Source of the DNA: Ruegeria sp. THAF33
Lineage (GTDB): Bacteria; Pseudomonadota; Alphaproteobacteria; Rhodobacterales; Rhodobacteraceae
NCBI RefSeq assembly: GCF_009363615.1
Contig: NZ_CP045385.1
Location: 372,001 to 436,000, forward strand
Direction of reading: 5' to 3'
DNA length: 64,000 bases
Both the position numbers and the translations under genes were made by a program. This document shows, in pieces, positions 8,522-16,882 of the stretch; position 1 is the stretch's first letter, and each line of letters opens with the position of its first letter. The notes beneath the pieces are model-generated. The model ran no database searches and was not told the DNA's origin. It saw only the letters and a list, made by a program, of their open reading frames with translations.

Positions 8522-10273
8522 TTACAACACATGCCATTCAGCGCCGCTATTTTCTTTGGCTTTCGGAATGGATCGAAGTGCCTCTTTGGTTTGCCTTTCG
8601 TTGTGTTCAATGGCGATCTGATCAAACTCGGCCAGAAAGGCCTTGAATACATTCTTCAGCCCTTCTGCATCTTGCGGCAGGTCTTCATTTCTCGAAACCT
8701 CCTGCCACATATCCGACGCGCTGAGAGGCGATCCGACCGCAACTTCGGGCAGGCCACTCAGCATGGCAACGCTTCTTTCAACTGCGTCAACCTGTTCGGT
8801 GGTGGCCGCTTCGATCAAACCGCTGGTTTCGGGTTCCGGCTCATACTCATCCGCAGTGTTGCCGGTTTGCGCGGCCATCAATGCCGTAATCGAGGATACA
8901 GAAACTTCTATGCCGCGATCTTCAGCCAAATCGGCCTGCTCGGATTCCTCTTCTTCGCCATCCGGCACGATCTGGGTCTCTTGCATCGAAGTGTTCAGCG
9001 AGGCAAGCACATCATCGGAATTGTCAACAGCCGCAAGAGGCGCGGGACTGATTTCAGCATCATCCAGAGCGCCCGTGTCGTCATCCAATGCGTCCTCCAG
9101 ATCGGCGTCAACGGACAGCTCGAATTCGTCTTCGTCATCCTCAAGGCCCGCGACATTCGTCAATTCCAGCGGGTCGTTCGAGGTGTCCTTGAAAAAGGAA
9201 CGCAGATCATCGCTTGTGTCGGGTTCAACGGGCAGCGGAACCGGCTCTGCCGTCATCTCTGCGCGCAGCCGTTCAGCCTCTTCCGCATCGATCCGAACCC
9301 GCTCGGCCTCATCCGAGCGCCGCTCGACCCGTGCAGGTCGTACCGGGAAGCTGGTTACAACTGTTTCGCCTACAGCGTTCGATTGCCCGGCGGCCTCCAA
9401 TGGGTTCACCAACCTCAAGGGTGCGGCTTCGTCTCTGGCAGTCGGCTCGTTTGATGAACGGGCAGGGCGCAAAGGTTTGACTTTGGGTGCGTCGGCTTGG
9501 CTCTTGTCGATCTGGTATCGAGCCAACTGATCGGCGCGGTTGTCCATAATCTGTTCCGTGATCTCCAGGAAACTGTCGATCATCTTGCCTCCGCCGCTGC
9601 GCGACCACATCTCGGCATCACCTGTCTTGTCCCGGGCAGTGATTGCGTCGCGGGCCGAGAACAGAATGGACCGATTGAACAGGTGACCAGCTTCGCGGTT
9701 AACGCGACGCAGTACTTTTTGACGGTCTTTGAGGCTCAGGGCATCTGCCCGCGTCACCAAAAGCAAAGAGTTGTGTTGCAACCTCTCGGGTAGGGAAACC
9801 CATGTCGCGCGTTCGGTTTCGCGCCAGGCTTGTGTCGCGTGGGTACACCACAAAACGCCGTTTGCCTGACCCACCGCGCGTTGCCACACATCCGTCGAGA
9901 TCTTGGGGTCCGAAATGCCGGGTGTGTCGATCAGGTCGACAGCCTCCAGAATATCGGCCTCAAGGAAGATGCGGATGAACTGTGCGTCATTGACGCCAAC
10001 GGTTTCAAGCTGATCCAGCTCGATCAGTTCAGTGCTTCCGTCATGGCGTTTGATATAGGGCGCTTGATTGCCCCAGCTAAACCAGACCGGTGGCAACTGG
10101 GTTGCCGTCACCTGCGTCGGCAAGGTCTGCGTTCGCAGCAAAAAGTTCATCAACGTGGATTTACCGGCGCTGAACTCGCCCATCAGGGCGAAAACCGGTT
10201 TGCGACGGGACCACTGCTCGATGCGTTCCCATGCCTTCGGAGAAACAAAGCGTGTTTGTGTATCTTTTGCCAT
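8522..10273 (-). CDS. Dynamin-like GTPase B (short G domain, acidic tail)
   Basis: 583 residues. The G domain begins almost at the N-terminus: P-loop GEFSAGKS (32-39), DTPGISD (116-122) and G4 TRAD (174-177). It shares the WCTxxTxAWRETER block with GTPase D. From about 265 to 500 the chain is acidic and low-complexity, with many Asp/Glu/Ser and few aromatics, so it is likely disordered. A short helical segment (about 505-575) closes the protein. This tail is unusual for a dynamin-like protein and could bind a partner or be a phosphorylation target of the cluster kinase (inference). The start lies 8 bp after the stop of GTPase A, so the two are probably co-translated as a long/short pair. Confidence 0.88.
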   Translation of the reverse strand: MAKDTQTRFVSPKAWERIEQWSRRKPVFALMGEFSAGKSTLMNFLLRTQTLPTQVTATQLPPVWFSWGNQAPYIKRHDGSTELIELDQLETVGVNDAQFIRIFLEADILEAVDLIDTPGISDPKISTDVWQRAVGQANGVLWCTHATQAWRETERATWVSLPERLQHNSLLLVTRADALSLKDRQKVLRRVNREAGHLFNRSILFSARDAITARDKTGDAEMWSRSGGGKMIDSFLEITEQIMDNRADQLARYQIDKSQADAPKVKPLRPARSSNEPTARDEAAPLRLVNPLEAAGQSNAVGETVVTSFPVRPARVERRSDEAERVRIDAEEAERLRAEMTAEPVPLPVEPDTSDDLRSFFKDTSNDPLELTNVAGLEDDEDEFELSVDADLEDALDDDTGALDDAEISPAPLAAVDNSDDVLASLNTSMQETQIVPDGEEEESEQADLAEDRGIEVSVSSITALMAAQTGNTADEYEPEPETSGLIEAATTEQVDAVERSVAMLSGLPEVAVGSPLSASDMWQEVSRNEDLPQDAEGLKNVFKAFLAEFDQIAIEHNERQTKEALRSIPKAKENSGAEWHVL

Positions 10274-10281
10274 TTTTCTAC

Positions 10282-12294
10282 TTATGCCGCTTCGTTGCTT
10301 AGATCTTTCAGTATGTCACCCAGAATCTCGTCCTTGGATTTCTGTGGCTGCAAGCCCGCCATCGCCGCCGCAGTCTGACCCGGGTTCTTGTCGGCAGAAG
10401 ACGAGATGCTCAGCAGTGTCTCCTTCTGCTCGCGCAGGAAATCCGTCAGGATCGCGCGAACGTTTTCCAGAACCGCCGCGATCTGGTTTTCCTCGATATC
10501 CTTGGTGATCGAGTTTGCCTCGGACGCGATCAGCCGCGTGTAATCCGCCGCATATGCCTCAAACCCCTTTCGGCGTTGCCACCAACGTCGCCACCAAGTG
10601 CTTTGCAAGTCCAGTGCGATCGTCCGGCCGATGCCGAGAGGCGGCGGAACACGGGGAACAATGGGCGCTTCGATGCTGAATTCGCCCAGATGGTTGCCGA
10701 GTATCTTATGATAAAGCGCTTCGACGTCCGCAGCAGCGGTTGCGTACAACGCCCCTGCATCCTTTCGCATGGCGCGGGCGAAACTGAAATAGGCAGCCTT
10801 TTGCAACGTCCGCAAACCCGCGGGATCGTATTGCCACGTGCCTTGTTCGCCATTTTTTTCAAGATGCGCGATCAGAGAGTCCGTTGCGCGTTTGACGAAA
10901 TTGTCCTCGGCTGACTTCAGACGCTCCAACACTTTGTCGCGCAGCGCATTTGTCAACTCGGCGGCTTTCTTTTCGTATTCGGCTGACACCGTGTTTATCG
11001 CCTCTTCGGGCGACACGCCGTCAAGATCCCGTGCAACGCCTTCGCCTTCGGACAGATTCTTGGCAACCGCAGTCGCGCGGATCTGACTGGCAATGTTACG
11101 CGCCCGATGGCGGACGCGGTCCATCAGGCGCGCTCCGGCACCGTCTGCAATGCGCTCATTCATGGCCAGCAGCAGATCGGGCAGACCGGACAGCGCCCAG
11201 ATTTTGTCGAGCGAGGCCGCCTGATCACCGAAACCGGCGGCCAGGTAGAACGTATTCAAGGCCTGGCGCGACTCTTCTGTCAGAATATCCGGGTTCCCGG
11301 TCAACGCCGCTTCGGCCCACAGTGCGCTGCCAAAAACGACGCTGGTATTTGTGTCGATATTGTTCTGTTTCAGCGTGTCCTGAATGCGGTCACGGATCTC
11401 TGGAACCTGGTTCACAGGATCGGACAGCTCGTCGATCCGGTTGACGAACAGGATGATCTGCCGGTTCTCGAACTGCGCGATAATGCGCATCAGGGCCATG
11501 TCCATTGTCGTCAGGGCCTGGCTTGCCGCCAACACCACAACGCAGACTTCGGATCCGCGTAGGCTGCGCAGAGTGATTTGTTCACGCACCATGAACGTAT
11601 CGTTCACACCCGGCGTGTCGCACAGTTTCAGCGCGATGGGGTATTGCGGAATGTCCATATACAGCTCGGCTGATTTGGTAACATCAGCAAACCGGCCCGT
11701 TTTGGGGTCAATATCGGGATCGTCTTCATCGCCCAGGCAAACATAACGCTGAATCAGTTCCTCATCGAAATGATCATACTGATGGCTTTGACCTAGGATC
11801 AGGTCGAAATGTTTGCCAAGACGTTCCTCTGACTTGGCCTTCATCTCACCGATCTGGCGGCGGATGTCTTCCATCTCGTCATCAGCGCCGGCGCGATTGG
11901 CCAATTCGCCAAGACGACCGCCACCGACCATCAGGTTGTCCCATTCTTCCTGCTCGAAAAACGTGAACTTGGCCTTTGTATCACCGGGTGGGCGCGTGTT
12001 GATGTTCAGGGTCGTAACCACCGACGTCCACGGGTTGACGTCTGACGGAAGCAGGCCGGGGTGCCCGGCAAGAATATTGACGATCGAGGATTTTCCGGCC
12101 TTGACCTGGCCCACCATCGTGACGCTGGCGGTAAAGTTCTCCATCCGGGTCTTGAGCGTCGCCAGCCGTGCCGAGGAGCGCGCATCAGCCACCTCAGTCA
12201 GTTGATCAATCTGAGCCGTCAGTGAAGCCATGGTTGCCGTCATCGGTGCCAGTGCTTCGTTGCCCACAGACAAAAGGTGATCGTTGCGCGCCAT
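10282..12294 (-). CDS. Dynamin-like GTPase A (long form)
   Basis: 670 residues from the ATG at 12294, which lies 2 bp past the stop of the preceding gene. The frame is open further upstream, but that extension would overlap the previous gene. Motifs: GQVKAGKS (62-69), SDVNPWT (84-90), YVCLGDE (184-190), DTPGVND (226-232) and NRID (285-288). A long helical stalk with coiled-coil character (about 430-530) follows. A conspicuous WWRRWWQRRK (567-576) after a hydrophobic ALDLQS stretch looks like a membrane-inserting tip. Paralogue of GTPase C and likely partner of GTPase B. It should act at the inner face of the cytoplasmic membrane. Confidence 0.9.
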   Translation of the reverse strand: MARNDHLLSVGNEALAPMTATMASLTAQIDQLTEVADARSSARLATLKTRMENFTASVTMVGQVKAGKSSIVNILAGHPGLLPSDVNPWTSVVTTLNINTRPPGDTKAKFTFFEQEEWDNLMVGGGRLGELANRAGADDEMEDIRRQIGEMKAKSEERLGKHFDLILGQSHQYDHFDEELIQRYVCLGDEDDPDIDPKTGRFADVTKSAELYMDIPQYPIALKLCDTPGVNDTFMVREQITLRSLRGSEVCVVVLAASQALTTMDMALMRIIAQFENRQIILFVNRIDELSDPVNQVPEIRDRIQDTLKQNNIDTNTSVVFGSALWAEAALTGNPDILTEESRQALNTFYLAAGFGDQAASLDKIWALSGLPDLLLAMNERIADGAGARLMDRVRHRARNIASQIRATAVAKNLSEGEGVARDLDGVSPEEAINTVSAEYEKKAAELTNALRDKVLERLKSAEDNFVKRATDSLIAHLEKNGEQGTWQYDPAGLRTLQKAAYFSFARAMRKDAGALYATAAADVEALYHKILGNHLGEFSIEAPIVPRVPPPLGIGRTIALDLQSTWWRRWWQRRKGFEAYAADYTRLIASEANSITKDIEENQIAAVLENVRAILTDFLREQKETLLSISSSADKNPGQTAAAMAGLQPQKSKDEILGDILKDLSNEAA

Positions 12295-12296
12295 AC

Positions 12297-12788
12297 TTAA
12301 CCTCCGGTTCCCGTTGCAGCAATTTGCGGTTCGTGCGCAACACGCCCCGCCGGAACGCTTGTCAGAGTGTCTATCCGCGCGATCAGGTCCAATGCATTGC
12401 CTAATATTTCGGCCTCGGCCCGAGGTGAAATGGTTTCGTACGACTTGGAATCGGCCAGAACTTCGATCGAGCTGAAGCGGTCGCCGTTCTCGAGGCAAGC
12501 AACGCGGCGCCCGGTTGGGAAACCTTCGGATTTTGCAGCTGGCAGCGGCATGCGTGCGTTCGCAAGCAGGTAATGTTCACCGGAATGCGTTCGAAGGGAA
12601 ATACCAAAGCCTGTGGTCGGGTGGTCGCGATTCAGAGTCTTGAGCTCACCAAGGAAACTCTCACGAGCGAAGAAGACAGCTTCTTGCTCGGCGGCAGCGG
12701 AGGGATTCAAATCGGTCACAGCAGAAAGCCTTGTATTGGAGTTGAGCAAAAAAACTCGTACAGGCGCCAAAGTGGCAAAAAGACTCAT
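12297..12788 (-). CDS. First gene of GTPase operon, unrecognised
   Basis: 163 residues from an ATG with an AGGAG site (12792-12796) only 3 nt upstream. The frame extends to 12890 but has no better site there. I recognise no family. The N-terminus is hydrophobic (LFATLAPVRVFLLN) without a clear export signal; the middle (FGISLRTHSGEHYLLANARM) looks like beta strands; the C-terminus has a helix (RAEAEILGNALDLIARID) and a Gly-rich end. As promoter-proximal gene, 2 bp from GTPase A, it is probably a dedicated part of the system. It might be a small regulatory domain like the Roadblock protein, but I cannot support that by motif. Confidence 0.7.
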   Translation of the reverse strand: MSLFATLAPVRVFLLNSNTRLSAVTDLNPSAAAEQEAVFFARESFLGELKTLNRDHPTTGFGISLRTHSGEHYLLANARMPLPAAKSEGFPTGRRVACLENGDRFSSIEVLADSKSYETISPRAEAEILGNALDLIARIDTLTSVPAGRVAHEPQIAATGTGG

Positions 12789-13552
12789 TAACTCCTGATA
12801 AACAACAAGTACCTTCAAGGCGGTGTTATTTTGGCGCGAATAAGATTTTTTAGCGGTTGAATTGTGGCGGCAATGTGGTCGATCTCTCATAAGAATGCCT
12901 CAACCGATGCGAGTATTTCGATGCGGCAGATCGGACCTTGAAACGTCAGACAAGCTTGTATGCAGGCATAGTAGGCGCAGCCAAATGAGGCAAAGGCGAC
13001 GTCTTCACAGGTGCATTCGAGTGATTTGGAGGTCGAAAATCTTTTAGCTTCATACTTCTGAATAAAAACAAATATTTATGTTTTGTTGCTTTACTGAAAA
13101 CACCGGATTTGCAGGATGAAGCTATGTGCCTTGGCAGATCCAGCAACGCAGTCTGCGACCGTTTTCGGGATCAGACTGCACCAACTCTGGTCCGTTGTGC
13201 CTTGATTCTCCACCAAGTTTGGCGCCACAAGTTCCGACCTGTAGTTCTGGCGTCTATTCAACGTTAGCGCGTTTTTGAACGGCTTGATTGTACCAGGCGT
13301 CAACATGTGAACCAAAAGCCGTAAAGCAGCTTCATATAGGTACTCTCAAACCGGTTGCAGGTAGGGTTTCAGATGCCTCTGGTTTCGCAGCCGTTGCGTT
13401 GCTTGCGGTATCAACCAGGCCGAAAACAGGTTGCAGTTTTTAACCAGGCAGCCCTGCAAGTCACAAACTTTGTATTCCTCGAATTTTCCCTCTCGCACTC
13501 CGATGCAAGCTTTGTTATTGACCGCTTCAATCCAGCGCTAACGCGCTTGGTT
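12789..13552. promoter_or_regulatory. Long gene-free region upstream of the GTPase operon
   Basis: About 760 bp without a supported gene. It must hold the leftward promoter of the GTPase operon and the rightward promoter of tRNA-Leu. An AT-rich block around 13055-13085 (runs of A and TTTATG) is the most promoter-like part. Short open frames here have no recognisable content or good ribosome sites. Confidence 0.4.
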
Positions 13553-13637
13553 GCGGGTGTGGCGAAATTGGTAGACGCACCAGATTTAGGTTCTGGCGCC
13601 GCAAGGCGTGGGGGTTCAAGTCCCTCCACCCGCACCA
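13553..13637 (+). tRNA. tRNA-Leu (anticodon UAG)
   Basis: 85 nt including encoded CCA. The acceptor stem GCGGGTG (13553-13559) pairs with CACCCGC (13627-13633), followed by A and CCA (13635-13637). The anticodon stem CCAGA/TCTGG (13580-13584/13592-13596) encloses the loop TTTAGGT with anticodon TAG at 13587-13589, reading CUA (and by wobble other CUN) leucine codons. The long variable arm (GCGCCGCAAGGCGT) is typical of class II tRNA-Leu, and GGTTCAAGTCC forms the T loop. Confidence 0.97.
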
Positions 13638-14003
13638 AATGAATTTACCATAATCATCATTATGCGTACTGTGAATGCGCCCGTCTTCAGAGATTGTGGA
13701 CACCTTCAAGCCCTTCGTTTTCCAAACATATCAGTGGACCCAATTGACTGGGGGACTGCAATGCCCAATGGAGCATACCTGCTTTGGCAGATCTCGGGTT
13801 CGTCAGATTGCAATGTTCCGCAGCCGCGATTGGCTTGTTTGGGGTTTGATTGAGTGGTCGGGATTATTGATGTTCTCGCCCCCGTGCCCCTGCCCTTCGC
13901 TGGTCACCGTCCCACATGTCAGTGACGTCAGAAAGCAAAGCTTCATACGCTTTGCGCGACCTTGTTCATGGCGAGTTAGCACCACGGTCAACCATTCAGG
14001 CAA
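13638..14003. other. Gene-free stretch between tRNA-Leu and acyl-CoA dehydrogenase
   Basis: About 370 bp before the hairpin at 14004. Several short open frames are present, none with recognisable content or good initiation signals. A small RNA ending at the hairpin is possible but unsupported. Confidence 0.35.
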
Positions 14004-14030
14004 CCGGCCGCAATAATGCGGCCGGCCTTT
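14004..14030 (+). terminator. Strong GC hairpin, probable terminator
   Basis: A perfect 9-bp stem CCGGCCGCA/TGCGGCCGG with loop ATAA, followed by CCTTTTG on the plus strand. It could end a transcript from the tRNA side or act for the leftward acyl-CoA dehydrogenase, where the downstream T-run is weaker. Direction is uncertain. Confidence 0.55.
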
Positions 14031-14091
14031 TGATCTTGCTGATGTCTGCGCAGAATCTCAAATTGGCGCCGATCAAACCGGTGCGGGACAT

Positions 14092-15270
14092 TCAGCCGGT
14101 CTCGCCAAAACCTTTCGGTACCGGCAGATCAGGCAGAGTTGCCGCACGTTTTTGCAAGGCCCGCCCGATGACCATACGGCTGATTTCCGTCGTCCCGTCC
14201 ACGATCCGCAGCATTTGCGCAAGGCGGGACAAGCGATCCAGGCCGTAGGGTTGCAACAACCCCGCACCTCCCAGAACCTGCGTACAGGTGTTTGCAGCTT
14301 TCACGGCGGCATCAGGCACAAACCTTTTCGCATGGGCAGCCATCAATGGACCTTCGGGCGTGCCAAGGGCTTCTGCTGCCTTTCGGTAGAGAAGCTTTGA
14401 GGCTTCAAGGTCGGTTGCAACCTCGCCCAGCATCCACTGAATCCCGTCCAGATCAAGGTTCCTGCCGCCAAACATCTTGCGGTTCTTGGAATAGGACAAC
14501 GCCGTATCCAGCGCGGATTGCATCAATCCACAACATCCTGAGGCAATCGAAACACGGGCAATGTCGATGGCCATGAGCGCGCCCTGAAGACCCTGACCAA
14601 TGGGCAGGATGATGTTGGTTTCATCGACCACGACCTTGTCCATGTACATTTCGGCCAAGGGCAGGAAGTTGTAGGATGGGGTATCATAAAGCGGCCCAAA
14701 GCTGAGGCCCGGTGCGTCGGCGGGAATGGCGATCATCGCCATGTCCTTGTGGCCGGGTGCGTCGCTGGTCTTGACCACAGTGAAATAGATATCCGCCTCG
14801 GTCGCCAGGCTGACCCATGCCTTCGCGCCGCTGATCGTCCATGTGCCGTCGCCATTGAGAACGGCGCGCGAATACATGTTTGTTGCGTCCGATCCGGATT
14901 GTGGTTCGGTCAGTGCAAAGTTCGCCAGCTTGCGTCCAGATGTCAGGTCCCGCGCCCACTTTTCCTTGAAGGCATCCGTGCCATAGCCGCAGCCCGCAAA
15001 GGTACAGATGTTGTGCATCGACAGCGCAAAGGCATATGCGCCATCGCCCCGTCCCAGTTGTTCATAAACCTGTATGCCTTCTGCCAGCGGCAAGGCCTGC
15101 CCGCCAAACTCTTCGGGGGCGTAGAGCCCCGTCAGACCAGCGGCCCCGGCCTTGTCCGAAGCATCGCGCGGCCACTTCTTCGCGGCGTTCCAGGCATCCA
15201 CATTGGGCAGGATCACCTGCTCGGCGTGGTCGCGTGCGGCTTGGAGTATGGTGTCGAGTTTGTCTGACAT
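14092..15270 (-). CDS. Acyl-CoA dehydrogenase family protein
   Basis: 392 residues, standard length. FAD-dependent enzyme that introduces an alpha-beta double bond into an acyl-CoA thioester. Seen: an N-terminal helical domain, the flavin/substrate motif [12 protein letters not shown] (about 117-128), the beta-domain stretch [11 protein letters not shown], and the C-terminal motifs [10 protein letters not shown] and [11 protein letters not shown]. At the position where short-chain members have the catalytic Glu (YEGT) this protein has Asp (VDGT), so the base may be displaced or the substrate unusual. The AraC-type gene lies upstream on the same strand, about 195 bp away, and may control it. 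The substrate cannot be read from sequence. Confidence 0.93.
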   Translation of the reverse strand: MSDKLDTILQAARDHAEQVILPNVDAWNAAKKWPRDASDKAGAAGLTGLYAPEEFGGQALPLAEGIQVYEQLGRGDGAYAFALSMHNICTFAGCGYGTDAFKEKWARDLTSGRKLANFALTEPQSGSDATNMYSRAVLNGDGTWTISGAKAWVSLATEADIYFTVVKTSDAPGHKDMAMIAIPADAPGLSFGPLYDTPSYNFLPLAEMYMDKVVVDETNIILPIGQGLQGALMAIDIARVSIASGCCGLMQSALDTALSYSKNRKMFGGRNLDLDGIQWMLGEVATDLEASKLLYRKAAEALGTPEGPLMAAHAKRFVPDAAVKAANTCTQVLGGAGLLQPYGLDRLSRLAQMLRIVDGTTEISRMVIGRALQKRAATLPDLPVPKGFGETG

Positions 15271-15464
15271 TGGTGGATCCTTTCACGACGGTCATTCTCA
15301 GATGGCGCCACAACCGGGAAGCCATGGATGAGCGGGATGATAATTTTTTGAGGGCAAAACTTCCGATAAGAACGTTTTTCTACAGCAAGATATGGCGATC
15401 CTGCCCGCTGGGGACCATCTCGTGCAATGACATATCATTGTCCAAAAGTGACAAATCAGGCGCC

Positions 15465-16484
15465 CTACATTTGCACCCTGCGGTATGAGCTCGGCGTGCT
15501 TCCGGTCCAGCGCTGAAAGGCCCGGTGGAAATTGGCCGCCGACGAAAATCCGACATCATGTGCGATGGCTTCAACGCTTTTACGCCCCGCCTGAAGATCA
15601 CGGATAGCGATATCACGCCGCAGGGCATCCTTGATGGCCTGAAACGATGTACCATCCGCATGCAGCCTGCGGATCAGGGTGCGGGGGGTCATGTGCATCG
15701 CGGATGCCGTCTGGGTCAGGGTTGCCGCGTCCCATCCCGATTGGAACAGATAGGTGCGCACCCGCAGCGATTGGGTGTGCTCTCGCGAACTGGTGAAGAT
15801 CCAGTCTCGGGGTGCGTTGTGCAAAAACCTGTCAAGGTCATTTGTGCTGCGCGCCTGCACTGGACCCAGCGCATTCGGATCGAACGAAATCGCGGTGGCA
15901 CCTTGGCCGAACCGCAGCGGTGCTGGAAAGATGACCGCGTAATCCTGATCAAAGTCGGGGCGCTCAAACACGAAATCGACAGCCTTGACCGGAACTTCGT
16001 GCCCCGCCAGCCAAGACATGAGCCCGTGGGCAAGTTTGAGTATCAGCATGTGCCCGAACCGCTGAACCTGGGCCGCGCCCCGTGGCTTCAGCGTAAGCAC
16101 CAACATGTTGTCGGCGTCATCCAGAGCAAACTGGTAGTCATCCAGCAACAAGTTCCAGAAGGTCGAAAAGCGGTAAAGTGCCGATGAAAGAGACGTGGCT
16201 TCCCGGACTGTCGTCAAAAGATGTTGCAGAGCTCTCGGCCGGATCGGGCGGCTCCAAAGCCCCATCATCTCATCACCGGTCTCAACTGCGGCAAGTTGAT
16301 AGAGGCATACGATCTGATCCAACGTGACGCGACCATGTGGGTGACGCGTATCTGCGACCAAACCCGACCGGCCGAGAAGCGACGCCATCTGCGCCTCGGG
16401 GCATAGCGTACGCAATGCCGTCAGCCAGTCATCGATAAACTGGCTGGAAACCGTGGAAAGGATCGTTGGCGCGACATTGGTCAT
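15465..16484 (-). CDS. AraC-family transcriptional regulator (OruR/ArgR-like layout)
   Basis: 339 residues from ATG 16484; the frame is open to a GTG at 16565 and neither start has a clear ribosome site. The N-terminal about 200 residues match the arabinose-binding-like sensory domain of long AraC proteins. The last about 100 residues carry the two helix-turn-helix units: MHMTPRTLIRRLHADGTSF and IAHDVGFSSAANFHRAFQRW. This group usually activates catabolic genes in response to a small effector. The acyl-CoA dehydrogenase downstream is the likely target, and the divergent nucleobase operon is a second possibility; both are inference. Confidence 0.88.
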   Translation of the reverse strand: MTNVAPTILSTVSSQFIDDWLTALRTLCPEAQMASLLGRSGLVADTRHPHGRVTLDQIVCLYQLAAVETGDEMMGLWSRPIRPRALQHLLTTVREATSLSSALYRFSTFWNLLLDDYQFALDDADNMLVLTLKPRGAAQVQRFGHMLILKLAHGLMSWLAGHEVPVKAVDFVFERPDFDQDYAVIFPAPLRFGQGATAISFDPNALGPVQARSTNDLDRFLHNAPRDWIFTSSREHTQSLRVRTYLFQSGWDAATLTQTASAMHMTPRTLIRRLHADGTSFQAIKDALRRDIAIRDLQAGRKSVEAIAHDVGFSSAANFHRAFQRWTGSTPSSYRRVQM

Positions 16485-16565
16485 GACGTGCAAGGAGGTA
16501 TCACCAAATCCGGTCGAGATGAAACACGGCACTTTCAGATGGCGGATTGTCAATGTCTTCACCAC

Positions 16566-16882
16566 ACAACGCTCTGGTTGAACTTATTTCAGTGGGCTGT
16601 CGCCTCTGTTCGCCGCACCGGTCATCGAATATCGCTGTGCGTCGGCGGGCCAGAGCTTTTGTTTACGTCAGCAAGCAATCTTGCGGATGAACTGGGCGCT
16701 CTTTTGGCTCGGGGCGTTCATTGCCCCAAATCCCGGGTTGTAGACGGCCAAAATTTAATCAGTCGGGCTTTGATAATGAGCAGTTGAGAGGCTGGCACAG
16801 GCGCCAATTCCAGAACACCGTAAAAATAAATAGCAATTTTTTTGAATACTTTTACCATGTGGTCAAATTAGGGGGCGGATGA
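16566..16882. promoter_or_regulatory. Divergent control region between AraC gene and deaminase operon
   Basis: About 317 bp without a gene. The AT-rich end (16822-16870, with A/T runs and TTGAATACTTTT) probably holds the promoter of the deaminase operon. A GGTCAAAT element at 16861-16868 sits just upstream of the start. I see no purine riboswitch core. Confidence 0.4.

Noticed and set aside
8..12788. Type VI secretion link because kinase plus FHA resembles PpkA/Fha
   Set aside because: No Tss, Hcp, VgrG or ClpV genes are in the window, and the neighbours are dynamin-like GTPases.
12297..12890. Longer 197-residue form of the first GTPase-operon protein
   Set aside because: The extra N-terminal residues have no ribosome site, and AGGAG lies directly before the internal ATG at 12788.
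13553..13637. tRNA-Leu as an integration site for a genomic island carrying the GTPase cluster
   Set aside because: No integrase gene and no second copy of the tRNA 3' end were seen in the window.
13411..13638. Leftward frame over tRNA-Leu
   Set aside because: It overlaps the tRNA and reads a well-known spurious protein made from tRNA complement.
16566..16882. Purine riboswitch ahead of the nucleobase operon
   Set aside because: The conserved core and paired loops could not be found.
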